DNA of 45,669 nt from Alphaproteobacteria bacterium UBA2784 (GTDB lineage Bacteria; Pseudomonadota; Alphaproteobacteria; Micropepsales; Micropepsaceae), in NCBI GenBank assembly GCA_002352285.1, contig DEIC01000129.1:1-45669 (forward strand). The letters are read 5' to 3'. The translations under genes were made by a program, and so were the position numbers. Under the pieces are notes generated by a model. It searched no databases. It was not told where the DNA came from and worked only from the letters and a program-made list of their open reading frames with translations. Below are positions 33,128-44,082 of this stretch, piece after piece (positions within the stretch are counted from its first letter, which is position 1; every line of letters starts with the position of its first letter).

Positions 33128-33130
33128 GCC

Positions 33131-34576
33131 ATGCGTCTTTCCGCCATCCTTGCCCGCGACATGAATGGCAGCGATGCCGAGATCACCGGCATCACGGCGG
33201 ACAGCCGCGCGGTGAAGCCCGGCTTTCTTTTTGCAGCATTGCCCGGCGTAAAGATGGATGGGCGCGCCTTCATCGCGGATGCATTGAAGCGCGGCGCTGT
33301 CTCCGTCATTGCGGAGGGTGATGCGCCGGCCGATTTTCCGGTGGGCCAGGCGCGCTTCATCAAGGTGGGCAATGCACGCCTTGCGCTGGCGCAGGCCGCT
33401 GCGCGCTATCACGGCACGCAGCCGCAAGTAGTTGCCGCCGTTACCGGCACAAATGGCAAGACATCGATTGCCGCGTTCACGCGCCAGCTGTGGCAGGCGC
33501 TGGGTCACAAATCAGCCAGCATCGGCACAATTGGCATTGTCGGCGATGGCTATAATCGCCCGCTCTCGCACACGACGCCTGATCCGGTTGCCCTTCATGC
33601 TGCGCTGTCAGAGATGGCGGCGCTGGGCATCAATCATGTGGCGCTTGAGGCGTCGAGCCATGGGCTTGACCAGTACCGGCTTGATGGCATCCGCATCGCG
33701 GCGGCGGGTTTTTCAAACCTCACGCGCGATCATCTCGATTATCACCCGACATTCGAGGATTATCGCAACGCCAAGCTGCGTCTGTTCCGAGATCTTCTGC
33801 CGCCGGGCGGTCTTGCCGTTGTGAACCGCGATGGCGCGGATGCTGCCTATTTCATCGAGGCGGCGCACAAGCGTGGCCATCATCTGATCGATGTGGGCGA
33901 GAGCGCGAGCGCGATGAAGCTGATGGCGCGCGTCGCGCATCTGGATGGCCAGGACCTCACCATCACCTATACGGGCGCTACATATAAAGTGCGCCTTCCA
34001 CTGGCGGGCGGCTTTCAGGCAGGCAATGCGCTGGTGGCGGCAGGGTTTGTCATCGGGCTTGGCGGTGATGCTGCACGCACCTTTGCAGCGCTGGAAAGGC
34101 TGGAAGGCGCGCGCGGCCGTCTTGAGCGTGTGGCCACGGCGCGCAATGGCGCTCCGATCTTTGTTGACTATGCGCATACGCCTGATGCGCTGGAGACAGT
34201 CTTGAAGGCGCTGCGCCCGCATGTCAGCGGCAAGCTGCATGTGGTCTTTGGCTGTGGCGGCGACCGTGATCCGGGCAAGCGGCCGCAGATGGGTGCGATT
34301 GCAGTTGCCCATGCAGATCGCGTGATCGTCACCGACGATAATCCGCGCAGCGAGAAGCCGGAAATGATCCGCGCCGCCATCCTGGCCGATGCAAGAGGCG
34401 CCATCGAGATCGGTGATCGTGCAGTTGCGATCAAGGCGGCCGTCGAAAGCCTGGAGGCTGGCGACATTCTGGTGATCGCCGGCAAGGGACATGAAACCGG
34501 CCAGATCATCGGCAGCGAGACACGGCCCTTTGATGATGCCGAGGAAGCGCGCAAGTCGGCGGGGGCACAGTCATGA
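33131..34576 (+). CDS. murE: UDP-MurNAc-tripeptide synthetase MurE (meso-DAP adding)
   Basis: MurE adds the third amino acid to UDP-MurNAc-L-Ala-D-Glu using ATP. The ATP loop is GTNGKTS with K110. The DNPR motif at residues 403-406 (VTDDNPRSEKPEMIRAAI) marks meso-diaminopimelate as substrate, since Lys-adding enzymes lack this arginine. Other signatures are the N-terminal ITADSRAVKPGFLFAALPG, HTTPDPVALHAALSEM, LEASSHGLDQYRLDGI, FSNLTRDHLDYH (carbamylated-Lys/metal region) and VDYAHTPDALE. The length, 481 residues, is typical. It overlaps murF by ATGA. Confidence 0.95.
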   Translation: MRLSAILARDMNGSDAEITGITADSRAVKPGFLFAALPGVKMDGRAFIADALKRGAVSVIAEGDAPADFPVGQARFIKVGNARLALAQAAARYHGTQPQVVAAVTGTNGKTSIAAFTRQLWQALGHKSASIGTIGIVGDGYNRPLSHTTPDPVALHAALSEMAALGINHVALEASSHGLDQYRLDGIRIAAAGFSNLTRDHLDYHPTFEDYRNAKLRLFRDLLPPGGLAVVNRDGADAAYFIEAAHKRGHHLIDVGESASAMKLMARVAHLDGQDLTITYTGATYKVRLPLAGGFQAGNALVAAGFVIGLGGDAARTFAALERLEGARGRLERVATARNGAPIFVDYAHTPDALETVLKALRPHVSGKLHVVFGCGGDRDPGKRPQMGAIAVAHADRVIVTDDNPRSEKPEMIRAAILADARGAIEIGDRAVAIKAAVESLEAGDILVIAGKGHETGQIIGSETRPFDDAEEARKSAGAQS

Positions 34577-35988
34577 GCATCCTGTGGACCGCAGAGGAAG
34601 CGGCGCGCGCCACCGGCGGCAAAATCGCTGGCAGCTGGCAGGCGATGGGCGTTTCGATCGACACGCGCACGCTGGAGCCGGGTGATCTTTTCGTGGCGCT
34701 GACGGGCGAAGCGCGTGACGGTCACCAGTTTGTCGCAGATGCCATCGCGAAGGGTGCAGTCGCAGCCCTTGTCTCGCGTGCAATAGAGGGCGTGCCTGCC
34801 GAAAAGCTCCTCATCGTTGCCGATACGCTGGACGGACTGAATGCGCTGGGCCGCGCGGCGCGGGCGCGCACGCAGGCGCGCGTTGCAGCCGTCACCGGCA
34901 GTGTTGGCAAGACAAGTTCAAAAGAGGCGCTGAAGGCGATCCTCTCGCCGCAGGGCAAGACGCATGCCTCTGTTGCCTCGTACAACAATCTGTGGGGCGT
35001 GCCGCTGACGCTGGCGCGCATGCCTGCTGATACGCAATTTGCCATCATCGAGATCGGCATGAACCATGCCGACGAGATCCGCCCGCTTACCAGGCTGGCG
35101 CGGCCGCATGCGGCGCTCATCACGACGGTTGAAGCGGTTCACATCGAGCACTTTTCCGGCATTGAGGGCATTGCTGACGCCAAGGCCGAAATCTTTGAGG
35201 GGCTGGAGCCGGGCGGCGCTGCCGTCATTAACCATGACAACAGCCAATATGGCCGTGTGCGCGACACGGCTCAGCGCCTTGGCATCGCCTCTATCCTTTC
35301 ATTCGGGAGCGATCCCGCGTGCGATGCGGCGCTCATTTCCTATGCGCCCGGCGAGACCGGATCGCAGGTTACGGCGCGGGTGCGCGGGCAGACACTTTCT
35401 TATGTGGTCGGTGCGCCGGGACGACATCTGGTGCAGAACAGCCTTGGAATCCTGCTGGTCGTCTCCGCGCTGGGCGCCGATGTCGCCAAAGCAGCGGCGT
35501 CCTATGCCCATGTCGGAGCGGCCAAAGGGCGCGGCTCGCGCAGCCGCATCGCGATTGGCAGTGACGCATTTGAATTGATTGACGAATCCTATAACGCCAA
35601 CCCCGCGTCGATGGCGGCCGCCCTTGCCCTTCTTGGTGAAGCAAAGCCGGGGCCTTCGGGGCGGCGCATTGCTGTGCTGGGCGACATGCTGGAGCTGGGG
35701 CCGGGGGGCCCCGACATGCATGAGGGGCTGATCGCGCCCGTCACCAATGCGGGATGTGACCTCGTATTCTGCAGCGGCAAGCTGATGGCCCGTTTGTGGG
35801 CTGTGCTTCCGCCGGAAAGGCGCGGCGCGTACGCCGAGACGTCGGCCATTCTTTTGCCGCTGGTTGATGCGGCAATCAGAGCTGGCGATGTGGTGATGGT
35901 GAAGGGTTCATTCGGCAGCCGTATGGGCCTGATTGTTGATGCGCTGAAATCCCGCCAGACGGTTGAGGGGGCCGTTTCCCGTGCTTGA
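34573..35988 (+). CDS. murF: UDP-MurNAc-pentapeptide synthetase MurF
   Basis: MurF adds D-Ala-D-Ala to the tripeptide and so completes the cytoplasmic stem peptide. The ATP loop is [14 protein letters not shown] (K113). Further marks are the N-terminal [75 protein letters not shown] and [10 protein letters not shown]. The length, 471 residues, is usual. It starts on an ATGA overlap with murE and overlaps the start of mraY by 8 bases. Confidence 0.95.
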   Translation: MSILWTAEEAARATGGKIAGSWQAMGVSIDTRTLEPGDLFVALTGEARDGHQFVADAIAKGAVAALVSRAIEGVPAEKLLIVADTLDGLNALGRAARARTQARVAAVTGSVGKTSSKEALKAILSPQGKTHASVASYNNLWGVPLTLARMPADTQFAIIEIGMNHADEIRPLTRLARPHAALITTVEAVHIEHFSGIEGIADAKAEIFEGLEPGGAAVINHDNSQYGRVRDTAQRLGIASILSFGSDPACDAALISYAPGETGSQVTARVRGQTLSYVVGAPGRHLVQNSLGILLVVSALGADVAKAAASYAHVGAAKGRGSRSRIAIGSDAFELIDESYNANPASMAAALALLGEAKPGPSGRRIAVLGDMLELGPGGPDMHEGLIAPVTNAGCDLVFCSGKLMARLWAVLPPERRGAYAETSAILLPLVDAAIRAGDVVMVKGSFGSRMGLIVDALKSRQTVEGAVSRA

Positions 35989-37069
35989 ATTTCTTCTTGT
36001 GCCACTGGCGGACGACTTCAAGGTTTTCAACCTTTTCCGCTATCTCACGTTCAGAACCGGCGGCGCGATGCTGACGGCGCTCTTCATCGGCATGTGGCTG
36101 GGGCCACGCCTGATCCCGTGGCTGCGCATCCGGCAAGGCAAGGGCCAGCCGATCCGCGAGGATGGGCCGCAAAGCCATCTCCTCACCAAGAAGGGCACGC
36201 CTACGATGGGCGGGTTCCTTATTCTCATTTCCCTTTTCGCCTCGACGCTGCTGTGGGCCGATCTTTCCAACCAGTATGTCTGGGTCGTGCTGATGGTTAC
36301 GGGCGGCTTTGGCCTGGTCGGTTTTTACGACGACTACAAAAAGGTGAAACGCCAGTCGAGCAAAGGCGTCGCGGGCAAGATGAAACTTGTCTTTGAATTC
36401 GCCATCGCTGCGGGCGCGGCGTGGTGGATCATGGCATTGCAGACGCCAGAGCTTTCAGGTGCTGTCGCTGTGCCGTTCCTGAAAGATACGCTCATCATGA
36501 TCGGCATGGCGTTCATCGGCTTTGGCTGTCTTGTAATTGTTGGCGCTGGCAATGCCGTCAATCTGACTGACGGGCTGGACGGGCTTGCCATCGTGCCGGT
36601 GATGATTGCCGCTGCCTGCTTCGGGCTGATTGCCTATATCGTCGGCAATGCGGTTTTCTCTGACTATCTGCAGGTTCACTTTGTTCTGGGTACGGGCGAG
36701 CTTGCGATCATCTGCGGCGCGCTGATCGGGGCGGGGCTTTCGTTCCTCTGGTTCAATGCGCCGCCGGCCATGGTGTTCATGGGCGATACGGGGTCGCTGG
36801 CGCTGGGTGGCGCGCTGGGCGCCATCGCCGTTGCGACCAAGCATGAGCTGGTGCTTGCCATCATTGGCGGGCTCTTTGTGGTCGAGGCGCTGTCGGTCAT
36901 CGTGCAGGTGATCTCGTTCAAGCTGACGGGCAAGCGCGTCTTCCGTATGGCGCCGATCCATCACCATTACGAGCAGATGGGCATTCCTGAATCGACCATC
37001 GTGATCCGGTTCTGGATCGTGGCGGTTGTGCTGGCGCTGATCGGTCTTGCCACGCTGAAACTGAGGTAG
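35981..37069 (+). CDS. mraY: phospho-MurNAc-pentapeptide transferase MraY
   Basis: The integral membrane enzyme that links phospho-MurNAc-pentapeptide to undecaprenyl phosphate, making lipid I. About ten hydrophobic helices are visible. Catalytic and family motifs include [25 protein letters not shown] (with the DD pair), [36 protein letters not shown] and [10 protein letters not shown]. The start is GTG at 35981 ([13 protein letters not shown]), which matches the family N-terminus and length (362 residues), with GAGGGG upstream; the frame is open to 35963 but that adds unrelated residues. It overlaps the end of murF. Confidence 0.95.
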   Translation: MLEFLLVPLADDFKVFNLFRYLTFRTGGAMLTALFIGMWLGPRLIPWLRIRQGKGQPIREDGPQSHLLTKKGTPTMGGFLILISLFASTLLWADLSNQYVWVVLMVTGGFGLVGFYDDYKKVKRQSSKGVAGKMKLVFEFAIAAGAAWWIMALQTPELSGAVAVPFLKDTLIMIGMAFIGFGCLVIVGAGNAVNLTDGLDGLAIVPVMIAAACFGLIAYIVGNAVFSDYLQVHFVLGTGELAIICGALIGAGLSFLWFNAPPAMVFMGDTGSLALGGALGAIAVATKHELVLAIIGGLFVVEALSVIVQVISFKLTGKRVFRMAPIHHHYEQMGIPESTIVIRFWIVAVVLALIGLATLKLR

Positions 37070-37073
37070 TGCG

Positions 37074-38555
37074 ATGATTGCAGCCACGCCCTTTGCCGGA
37101 AAAAATGTTGGTGTGCTGGGCCTTGCCCGCTCCGGCATTGCCGTGGCGCGTGCGCTGATGGATGGCGGCGCAAAGGTTGTGGCGTGGGATGACAATGAAA
37201 AGGCGCGCGAGAATGCGGCGGCGGCGGGCGTGCCCCTGATCCATGCGCAGTCGTGGGACTATACTGCGCTCTCGTCTGTTGTGCTGTCGCCCGGCATTCC
37301 GCTGACCCATCCCAAACCACATGAGGTGGTGGTGGCCGCCCAGCGCGCCAAGGTAGAAGTGATCGGCGACATCGAAGTCTTTTTCCGCACGATCAAGGCG
37401 GCCAAGGCGGCATCGCCAAAGCCTGCCAACGGCAATGGCTATCGCCACGCCAATGGCAATGGCGCGCATGCGGCTACGGCACCCATCATCTGCATCACCG
37501 GCACGAACGGCAAATCGACAACCACGCAGCTGATAGGCCACATTCTGTCACGTTGCGGCTTTGACGCGCAGATTGGCGGCAATATCGGACGCGCCGTGTT
37601 TGATCTTGGCGCCCCGCGCGAGAACACGGTCTATGTGCTGGAGACGTCATCCTATCAGCTTGATCTGACGGCCGGGCTAAAGCCCGATGTCGCGGTTTTC
37701 ACCAACATCACCACCGATCATCTTGACCGCCATGGCACCATGGCCAATTACGTTGCGGCCAAGCGCAAGATCTTTGCAGGGCAGGGCGCGGGTGATCTGG
37801 CCATTGTCGGCGTCGATGACACGTGGTCGGCTGAAACCTGCATGATGCTGCGCATGCGCGGCGGGATCGAGGTTGTGCCGGTCTCTGTCGGCCAGGTGAT
37901 CGGCGGCGGCATGTATGCGATTGGCGGCCATCTCTATGACGGCACAGTCGCCTCGGCGCAGGAAGTTGCCGATGTGAAGCTGATCCCGACGCTGCCGGGT
38001 GCGCATAACTGGCAGAACGCGGCCATGGCCTATGCGGCCTGCAAGCGCTTTGTGCGCGATCCCAAGGCGATCATCCGTGCGATGGCAAGCTTTGAGGGCC
38101 TCAATCACCGCATGGAGCAGGTGGGCAGCATCGGCAAAGTGCGCTTTGTCAATGACAGCAAGGCAACCAACGCAGACGCCGCCGCAAAGGCGCTGATCTG
38201 TTATGACGGCATCTACTGGATCGTGGGCGGCAAGGCCAAGGATGGCGGCATTGGCGGCTTGAGCGCGCTCTTTCCGCGCATCACCAAGGCCTATCTGATC
38301 GGCGATGCCACCGAGGCTTTTGCCAAGACGCTTGATGGCCGGGTGCCGTTTGAGAAATGCGGCACGCTTGAAAATGCGGTGAAGCGTGCTGCCGCTGATG
38401 CGGCGCTGAGCCCGCTGCCCCATCCCGTGGTGCTGCTGTCACCGGCCTGTGCATCGTTCGACCAGTTCCGCGACTTTGAAGATCGCGGCGATCATTTCCG
38501 CCGTTACGCGCAAGCGCTGGGCGCGCGCAAGCCGCAGGAGGCGACGGCTGCATGA
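37074..38555 (+). CDS. murD: UDP-MurNAc-L-alanine:D-glutamate ligase MurD
   Basis: MurD adds D-glutamate to UDP-MurNAc-L-Ala. Features are the N-terminal Rossmann segment VGVLGLARSGIAVARALMDG, SPGIPLTHPKPHEV, GDIEVFF, the ATP loop ITGTNGKSTTTQ with K147, GGNIGRAVFDL, ETSSYQLDL, NITTDHLDRHG, GAHNWQNAAMA and NDSKATNADAA. At 493 residues it is longer than the roughly 440 usual in E. coli. The excess includes an Asn/Gly/Ala/His-rich insert at residues 109-136, between the N-terminal and ATP-binding domains. The reading frame runs unbroken through the insert. It overlaps ftsW by ATGA. Confidence 0.94.
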   Translation: MIAATPFAGKNVGVLGLARSGIAVARALMDGGAKVVAWDDNEKARENAAAAGVPLIHAQSWDYTALSSVVLSPGIPLTHPKPHEVVVAAQRAKVEVIGDIEVFFRTIKAAKAASPKPANGNGYRHANGNGAHAATAPIICITGTNGKSTTTQLIGHILSRCGFDAQIGGNIGRAVFDLGAPRENTVYVLETSSYQLDLTAGLKPDVAVFTNITTDHLDRHGTMANYVAAKRKIFAGQGAGDLAIVGVDDTWSAETCMMLRMRGGIEVVPVSVGQVIGGGMYAIGGHLYDGTVASAQEVADVKLIPTLPGAHNWQNAAMAYAACKRFVRDPKAIIRAMASFEGLNHRMEQVGSIGKVRFVNDSKATNADAAAKALICYDGIYWIVGGKAKDGGIGGLSALFPRITKAYLIGDATEAFAKTLDGRVPFEKCGTLENAVKRAAADAALSPLPHPVVLLSPACASFDQFRDFEDRGDHFRRYAQALGARKPQEATAA

Positions 38556-39700
38556 TTGCGCTTAACCGCACAGATCGCAGCGCGATCGCTCAATGGTGGT
38601 GGACAGCGGACCGCTGGCTTCTGGCCATGGTTGTGTCGCTGATTGCGCTGGGCGTGCTGTTGAGCATGGCGGCAAGCCCGGCAGTGGCCGAGCGCATCGG
38701 GCTTGAGCCGTTCCACTTCGTTTACCGGCAGCTGACATTTGTTGCGCCCGCGCTGCTCCTGATCCTGTGCATTTCGCTGCTCAAGCTGCGCGACATCAAG
38801 CGGCTGGCCGTGGCCATCTATATCGGCGGGCTGGCGCTGATGATCCTCGCGCTCTTCTTCGGCCCGGAGATCAAGGGCGCGCATCGCTGGCTCAATCTGG
38901 GGCCGTTGACGATCCAGCCGTCTGAATTCGTGAAACCTGCCTTTACCGTGCTGGCGGCATGGATGATGACCGAGGGCCAGCGGCATCCCGAGAATGCACT
39001 GCCGTCGCATGTGGCAAGCGCGCTTCTTTTTGCGATGTTTGCCGGCGTTCTGGTGCTGCAGCCCGATTTCGGCCAGACGCTGCTCGTCTGCATTGTGTGG
39101 GGCGCGCTCTATTTCATGGCGGGCATGCCCTATCGGGTGTTGTTCGGGCTTGTGGGGCTTGCGGTTGCAGGCGCAGTGCTTGCCTATCTTTTTGTGCCGC
39201 ACGTGACGAGCCGCATCGACCGCTTTGTCGATCCCGATCAGGGCGACACCTATCAGATCGAGCGTGCGATTGATGCGTTTGAAGCGGGCGGCCTTCTGGG
39301 CGCCGGTCCCGCCGAGGGGCTGGTAAAGCTGCGCCTTCCTGACGCGCATACGGATTTCATCCTGGCTGTCGTGGGCGAGGAATATGGCCTCCTGGGCTGC
39401 CTGCTGATTGCGATGCTTTTCCTTGCGCTTGTCATTCGCGCATTGTGGAAGTCGCTTTCCTGCGTTGATCCCTTTGCGCGGCTTGCCTCTGCAGGACTTG
39501 CCGTGCTTTTGGGATTGCAGGCCGTCATCAACATGATGGTCAATCTCAGCCTGATGCCCGCCAAGGGCATGACGCTGCCGTTCGTTTCCTATGGCGGCTC
39601 GTCGATGCTGGCGCTGGCGGTTGCGGTCGGCTTTCTGATTGGCCTCACGCGCTTCCGTCCGGCGCCGCGCCATTTGCGGAGGCGGCCATGGGCGGGGTAG
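38552..39700 (+). CDS. ftsW: septal peptidoglycan glycosyltransferase FtsW
   Basis: A SEDS-family polymerase that builds septal glycan strands from lipid II together with FtsI. The 382-residue chain has nine to ten membrane helices. SEDS signatures are HRWLNLGPLTIQPSEFVKPA, LLVLQPDFGQTLLV-like sequence near residue 170, then QIERAIDAFEAGGLLGAGPA, DAHTDFILAVVGEEYGLLGC and MTLPFVSYGGSSMLA near the end. The last cytoplasmic residues ([14 protein letters not shown]) are basic. It overlaps murD by 4 bases and murG by 13 bases. Being between murD and murG identifies it as FtsW rather than RodA. Confidence 0.95.
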   Translation: MIALNRTDRSAIAQWWWTADRWLLAMVVSLIALGVLLSMAASPAVAERIGLEPFHFVYRQLTFVAPALLLILCISLLKLRDIKRLAVAIYIGGLALMILALFFGPEIKGAHRWLNLGPLTIQPSEFVKPAFTVLAAWMMTEGQRHPENALPSHVASALLFAMFAGVLVLQPDFGQTLLVCIVWGALYFMAGMPYRVLFGLVGLAVAGAVLAYLFVPHVTSRIDRFVDPDQGDTYQIERAIDAFEAGGLLGAGPAEGLVKLRLPDAHTDFILAVVGEEYGLLGCLLIAMLFLALVIRALWKSLSCVDPFARLASAGLAVLLGLQAVINMMVNLSLMPAKGMTLPFVSYGGSSMLALAVAVGFLIGLTRFRPAPRHLRRRPWAG

Positions 39701-40791
39701 GCCCCATCGTCATCGCGGCCGGCGGCACGGGCGGGCACACATTCCCCGCCCAATCGCTCGCGCGCGAGCTGCATTCCCGCGGGCGCGATGTGGTGCTGGT
39801 GACTGATACGCGCGGCGAAGATTATGCGAAAAGCTTTCCGGGTACCGCGATTGAGCGTGTGCGCGCCGCGACGTTCGGCTCGAAGAATCCGCTTTCGATC
39901 CTCAAGGCGCTGAACCAGATCCGCCTTGGCATGCGCGATGCGAAGGCCCTGTTTGCGCGCATCAAGCCTGAGGCCGTTGTCGGCTTTGGCGGCTATCCGT
40001 CACTGCCTGCCATGCTGGGTGCGTGGCGGATGAAGTTGCCCGCCATCATTCACGAACAGAACGCCGTGCCCGGCCGCGTGAACCGGTTGATGGTTTCGCG
40101 TGTCTCGAAAATTGCGTCATCGTTTCCTGTGCTGAAGGGTGTTGCGCCTGAGCGGCTGATCGTGACCGGCAATCCGGTGCGCGAGAACGTGGTGGCCGCG
40201 CGTGCGGTGCCCTATGCGGCGCCGGAGACGGGCGGGCGCATCCGGCTTCTGGTGTTTGGCGGTTCCCAAGGCGCGCGCATCATGAGCGATATCGTGCCGC
40301 CAGCCATTGCCGCCTTGAGCACTGATCTGCGTGCGCGGCTTTCGGTTGTGCAGCAAGCCCGTGCGGAGGATGTGGCGCGCACGAAAGAGATTTACGCCAA
40401 AGCTGGCGTTGAGGCGGAGGTTGCGGCCTTTTTCAATGATCTGCCGCAGCGCCTTTCGTCAGCGCATCTGGTCATCAGCCGGTCGGGCGCATCAACGGTT
40501 GCGGAGCTTACCTGCGCCGGGCGCCCAGCCATTCTGGTGCCCTATCCCTTCGCGACGGACGATCATCAGACCGCCAATGCCAGCGTACTGGCTGAGGCGG
40601 GCGCTGCATTGATGGTGCCACAGCCGCAATTTCTTTCCGCCAATCTTTCATCGGCGCTGTCTGCTCTCTTTGGCGACAGTGCGCGGCTTTCGGCAATGGC
40701 CAGGGCCGCGCATGCGCTGGGCCGTCCCGATGCGGCCAAGCTGCTGGCAGATGCGGTGCTTGCTCTTGCCGATCGCGGGGCAACTCCATGA
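39688..40791 (+). CDS. murG: lipid II synthase MurG (GlcNAc transferase)
   Basis: MurG transfers GlcNAc from UDP-GlcNAc to lipid I, forming lipid II on the inner face of the membrane. Motifs are the N-terminal GlcNAc/lipid loop [48 protein letters not shown], the second glycine loop [11 protein letters not shown], and [20 protein letters not shown] followed by VPYP and DDHQTANA (UDP-GlcNAc binding). The ATG at 39688 has GGAGG 6 bases upstream and lies inside the end of ftsW. It overlaps murC by ATGA. Confidence 0.95.
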   Translation: MGGVGPIVIAAGGTGGHTFPAQSLARELHSRGRDVVLVTDTRGEDYAKSFPGTAIERVRAATFGSKNPLSILKALNQIRLGMRDAKALFARIKPEAVVGFGGYPSLPAMLGAWRMKLPAIIHEQNAVPGRVNRLMVSRVSKIASSFPVLKGVAPERLIVTGNPVRENVVAARAVPYAAPETGGRIRLLVFGGSQGARIMSDIVPPAIAALSTDLRARLSVVQQARAEDVARTKEIYAKAGVEAEVAAFFNDLPQRLSSAHLVISRSGASTVAELTCAGRPAILVPYPFATDDHQTANASVLAEAGAALMVPQPQFLSANLSSALSALFGDSARLSAMARAAHALGRPDAAKLLADAVLALADRGATP

Positions 40792-42212
40792 GAACAATGC
40801 CGCGCGATATCGGATCCATCCATTTTGTCGGCATTGGCGGCATCGGCATGAGCGGCATTGCCGAGGTCATGCACAATCTTGGCTATCGCATTACAGGTTC
40901 GGATGCCTCGGACAGCGCCAATGTGCGCCGTCTGAAGGCGCTGGGCATCCATATTCACACCGGCCATGCGCCGGAGCATGTTGCGCATGCGGGCGTGGTG
41001 GTGGTGTCGAGCGCGATCCGTGATTCAAATCCGGAACTGGCGGCGGCGCGTGAGGCGGGCCTGCCCGTGGTGCGGCGCGCCGAGATGCTGGCCGAACTCA
41101 TGCGGCTTAAATGGGCGGTCGCGGTTGCCGGCACCCATGGCAAGACGACGACGACCACGATGGTTGCGACGCTGCTGGATGCAGGCAGGCTCGACCCCAC
41201 GGTCATCAATGGCGGCATCATCAATGCCTATGGCACCAACGCGCGGCTGGGTGCAGGCGAGTGGATTGTGGTGGAGGCCGACGAAAGCGACGGCACGATC
41301 GTCAAGCTGCCGGCGACAGCTGCGGTGGTCACCAACATCGATCCCGAGCATCTCGATCATTACGGCTCGTTCGACAGTCTGCGGCACGCGTTCCAGACAT
41401 TTGTCGAGAACATTCCGTTCTATGGCTTTGCGGCGCTGTGCATCGATCATCCTGAGGTTCAGGCGCTGATCGGGCGCGTGCGTGACCGGCGCGTTCTATC
41501 TTATGGATTCTCGGCGCAAGCCGACGTGCGGGGCACCCATCTTGATCTGGCAGGTAGCGGTTCACGCTTTGATGTGGCGTTTTCGGCGCGGGTGCGGGGC
41601 GGGGCGCGCATTGTATCGGGCTTCACGCTGCCCATGCCGGGACAGCACAATGTGCTGAACGCGCTGGCGGCGTTGACGGTTGCCGCCGAGCTGGGGATTG
41701 ACGATGCGGTTGCACTTTCGGCGCTGGCGGGCTTTGGCGGCGTCAAGCGGCGCTTTACACGCACAGGCGAATGGCGGGGCGTCACCATCATTGACGATTA
41801 CGGCCACCATCCGGTGGAGATTGCCGCCGTCATCAAGGCGGCACGCCAGGTGACCAAAGGCCGCGTGATTGCCGTGGTGCAGCCGCACCGCTTCACGCGC
41901 GTGCGCGATCTGTGGGAAGAATTCTCGACCTGCCTCAATGAGGCAGACACGGCTTTCATTGCCGACATCTATCCGGCGGGCGAGGCTCCGATTGACGGCA
42001 TTGAGTCCGCGCGACTGGTTGAAAGCCTGCGCAGCCATGGTCATCGTGATGCGCGGCATCTGTCTGCCGCCCAAGTGCTGGCGGCCGAGATTGCGGCCGA
42101 AGCAAAGCCCGGCGACATGGTTGTATGTCTGGGCGCTGGCTCTATTACGAACTGGGCGAATGCGCTGCCGGGCGAGCTTGCTGCGCTTGACGTGCGCAAG
42201 GGGGCAGCATGA
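40788..42212 (+). CDS. murC: UDP-MurNAc:L-alanine ligase MurC
   Basis: MurC adds L-alanine to UDP-MurNAc, the first stem-peptide step. Visible signatures are the UDP-binding [33 protein letters not shown], the ATP loop [38 protein letters not shown] followed by [25 protein letters not shown], and the C-terminal [20 protein letters not shown] and [12 protein letters not shown]. The length, 474 residues, is usual. It lies downstream of murG and overlaps murB by ATGA. Confidence 0.96.
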   Translation: MRTMPRDIGSIHFVGIGGIGMSGIAEVMHNLGYRITGSDASDSANVRRLKALGIHIHTGHAPEHVAHAGVVVVSSAIRDSNPELAAAREAGLPVVRRAEMLAELMRLKWAVAVAGTHGKTTTTTMVATLLDAGRLDPTVINGGIINAYGTNARLGAGEWIVVEADESDGTIVKLPATAAVVTNIDPEHLDHYGSFDSLRHAFQTFVENIPFYGFAALCIDHPEVQALIGRVRDRRVLSYGFSAQADVRGTHLDLAGSGSRFDVAFSARVRGGARIVSGFTLPMPGQHNVLNALAALTVAAELGIDDAVALSALAGFGGVKRRFTRTGEWRGVTIIDDYGHHPVEIAAVIKAARQVTKGRVIAVVQPHRFTRVRDLWEEFSTCLNEADTAFIADIYPAGEAPIDGIESARLVESLRSHGHRDARHLSAAQVLAAEIAAEAKPGDMVVCLGAGSITNWANALPGELAALDVRKGAA

Positions 42213-43162
42213 GCGCGGCCACCACCTTTGCAAAGCGTGACGTCGCACTGATGCCCAAGGTGCGGGGCAGTCTTTCGGCGCATGCGCCGATCAGGGACTA
42301 TACCTGGTTCCGCGCTGGTGGGCCTGCCGAGTTCCTGTTCATCCCGGCGGACGCGCAAGACCTTGCGCACTTCCTTGCCGGGCGACCGAAGGATTTGCCG
42401 CTGACAGTCATCGGTGCGGGTTCAAACCTTCTGGTACGCGATGGCGGCATCGAGGGCGTCGTGATCCGGCTGGGCGGCGCGTTCGGCAAGATTTCAGCCG
42501 AGCCCGGCTTTCGGATGCGCGCGGGCGCGGCTGCGCTTGATGTGGCCGTGGCGCGCGCTTCTGCCGAGAACAATGTCGCAGGACTTGAGTTCCTACGCGG
42601 CATTCCCGGCACCATCGGCGGCGGCCTTTACATGAACGCGGGCGCCTATGGCCGCGAATTCAAGGACGTGCTGGTGGAAGCGCGCGGTGTCATGCCTGAC
42701 GGCACGCTGGCCAGTTTCACGCCCACAACACTGGGCATGCGCTATCGCCATACCGATGCCCCTTCGGGTGTCATCTTCACCGAGGCGCTGTTTCAGGGCC
42801 AGCAGGGCGAGCGTGCCGACATCATCAAACGCATGGATGAGATCACCGGCGCGCGCGAGACGACGCAGCCGGTGAAAAGCCGCACGGGCGGGTCAACCTT
42901 CAAGAATCCCGATCCGCATCTTTCCGGCGGACGCAAGGCCTGGCAGCTGATTGATGCAGCGGGTTGCCGCGGTCTTCAGATCGGCGGGGCGCAGGTATCG
43001 GAACTTCACTGCAATTTTCTCATCAATCACGGATCAGCCACCGCCAGCGACATTGAGCGCCTGGGCGAGGAGGTACGCCGCCGCGTCAAGGAAAACAGCG
43101 GCATCGACCTTGAGTGGGAGATCAAGCGTATCGGCCGCACGGCAGAAGAGGGCTTCAAATGA
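42209..43162 (+). CDS. murB: UDP-N-acetylenolpyruvoylglucosamine reductase MurB
   Basis: A FAD enzyme that reduces UDP-GlcNAc-enolpyruvate to UDP-MurNAc with NADPH, feeding MurC. FAD-binding motifs are [36 protein letters not shown] and [20 protein letters not shown] followed by AYGREF. The later RYRHTD and catalytic-Ser region [22 protein letters not shown] and a final Glu-bearing segment ([14 protein letters not shown]) identify a type I MurB of 317 residues. MurA is not in this window. It overlaps both neighbours by 4 bases. Confidence 0.95.
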   Translation: MSAATTFAKRDVALMPKVRGSLSAHAPIRDYTWFRAGGPAEFLFIPADAQDLAHFLAGRPKDLPLTVIGAGSNLLVRDGGIEGVVIRLGGAFGKISAEPGFRMRAGAAALDVAVARASAENNVAGLEFLRGIPGTIGGGLYMNAGAYGREFKDVLVEARGVMPDGTLASFTPTTLGMRYRHTDAPSGVIFTEALFQGQQGERADIIKRMDEITGARETTQPVKSRTGGSTFKNPDPHLSGGRKAWQLIDAAGCRGLQIGGAQVSELHCNFLINHGSATASDIERLGEEVRRRVKENSGIDLEWEIKRIGRTAEEGFK

Positions 43163-44082
43163 GTGCAAAGCATGTGGCCGTGTTGATGGGCGGATGGTCT
43201 TCGGAACGGCCGGTCAGTCTTGTTTCCGGCGCGGCCTGCGCAAAGGCGCTGCGCGAGGAAGGCTATCGCGTGAGCGAAGTTGATGTTGGCCCTGACGTTG
43301 GCGATGTTCTGTCGCGCCTGAAGCCGGATGTTGCCTTCAATGCGCTGCATGGCCGCTGGGGTGAGGATGGCTGCGTGCAGGGCATTCTCGAAATCCTGCG
43401 CATTCCCTATACGCATTCGGGCGTGCTTGCCTCGGCGCTGGCCATGCACAAAGAGCGCGCCAAGCATGTGTTCCGGTCGGTGGGGCTTCCTTGCGCCAAG
43501 AGCCTTGTTGTGCCGCGCAAGCTCGCTTCTGCCTCTCACCAGATGGAGCCGCCCTATGTGGTGAAGCCCGTCAATGAGGGGTCGAGCGTTGGCGTCTTCG
43601 TCATCCGTCAGGGTGACAACCGCCCACCGGGTGAAATTGGCGCGGAAGACTGGAAGCTGGGCGACGAGGTGATGGTCGAGGAGTTCATTCCCGGCCGCGA
43701 GCTCACGGTTGCCGTGATGAATGGCAAGGGCCTTGCCGTCACCGAGATCATCGCGCACGCCAAGTTCTATGATTTTGACGCGAAATATGCCGAGGGCGGG
43801 TCGGAGCATATCATTCCGGCGCGCATTCCTGAGGGTATCGCGCGCGAGGCGATCCGGCTTGCCGAAGTTGCCCACGCGGCTTTGGGCTGCCGGGGCGTGA
43901 GCCGTACCGACATCCGCTTCGACGACACGGGCACGGGCCGCGGGCGGCTGGTCATTCTCGAAGTCAACACCCAGCCCGGCATGACGCCAACGTCGCTCGT
44001 GCCCGAACAGGCGCAGCACAACGGCATTTCATTCGGTAAACTCGTCCGCTGGATGGTGGAGGACGCATCGTGCGACCGCTGA
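43159..44082 (+). CDS. ddl: D-alanine--D-alanine ligase
   Basis: An ATP-grasp ligase making the D-Ala-D-Ala used by MurF. The 307-residue product is DdlB-sized. Motifs: VAVLMGGWSSERPVSLVSG at the start, FNALHGRWGEDGCVQGILE with YTHSGVLASALAMHK, VVKPVNEGSSVGVFV (ATP loop), VEEFIPGRELTVAVM, and EVNTQPGMTPTSLVPEQA with the Mg-binding Glu/Asn. The start is the ATG at 43159 on an ATGA overlap with murB; the frame is open to 43114 inside murB, but those residues are not family-like. It overlaps the GTG start of ftsQ by 13 bases. Confidence 0.95.
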   Translation: MSAKHVAVLMGGWSSERPVSLVSGAACAKALREEGYRVSEVDVGPDVGDVLSRLKPDVAFNALHGRWGEDGCVQGILEILRIPYTHSGVLASALAMHKERAKHVFRSVGLPCAKSLVVPRKLASASHQMEPPYVVKPVNEGSSVGVFVIRQGDNRPPGEIGAEDWKLGDEVMVEEFIPGRELTVAVMNGKGLAVTEIIAHAKFYDFDAKYAEGGSEHIIPARIPEGIAREAIRLAEVAHAALGCRGVSRTDIRFDDTGTGRGRLVILEVNTQPGMTPTSLVPEQAQHNGISFGKLVRWMVEDASCDR

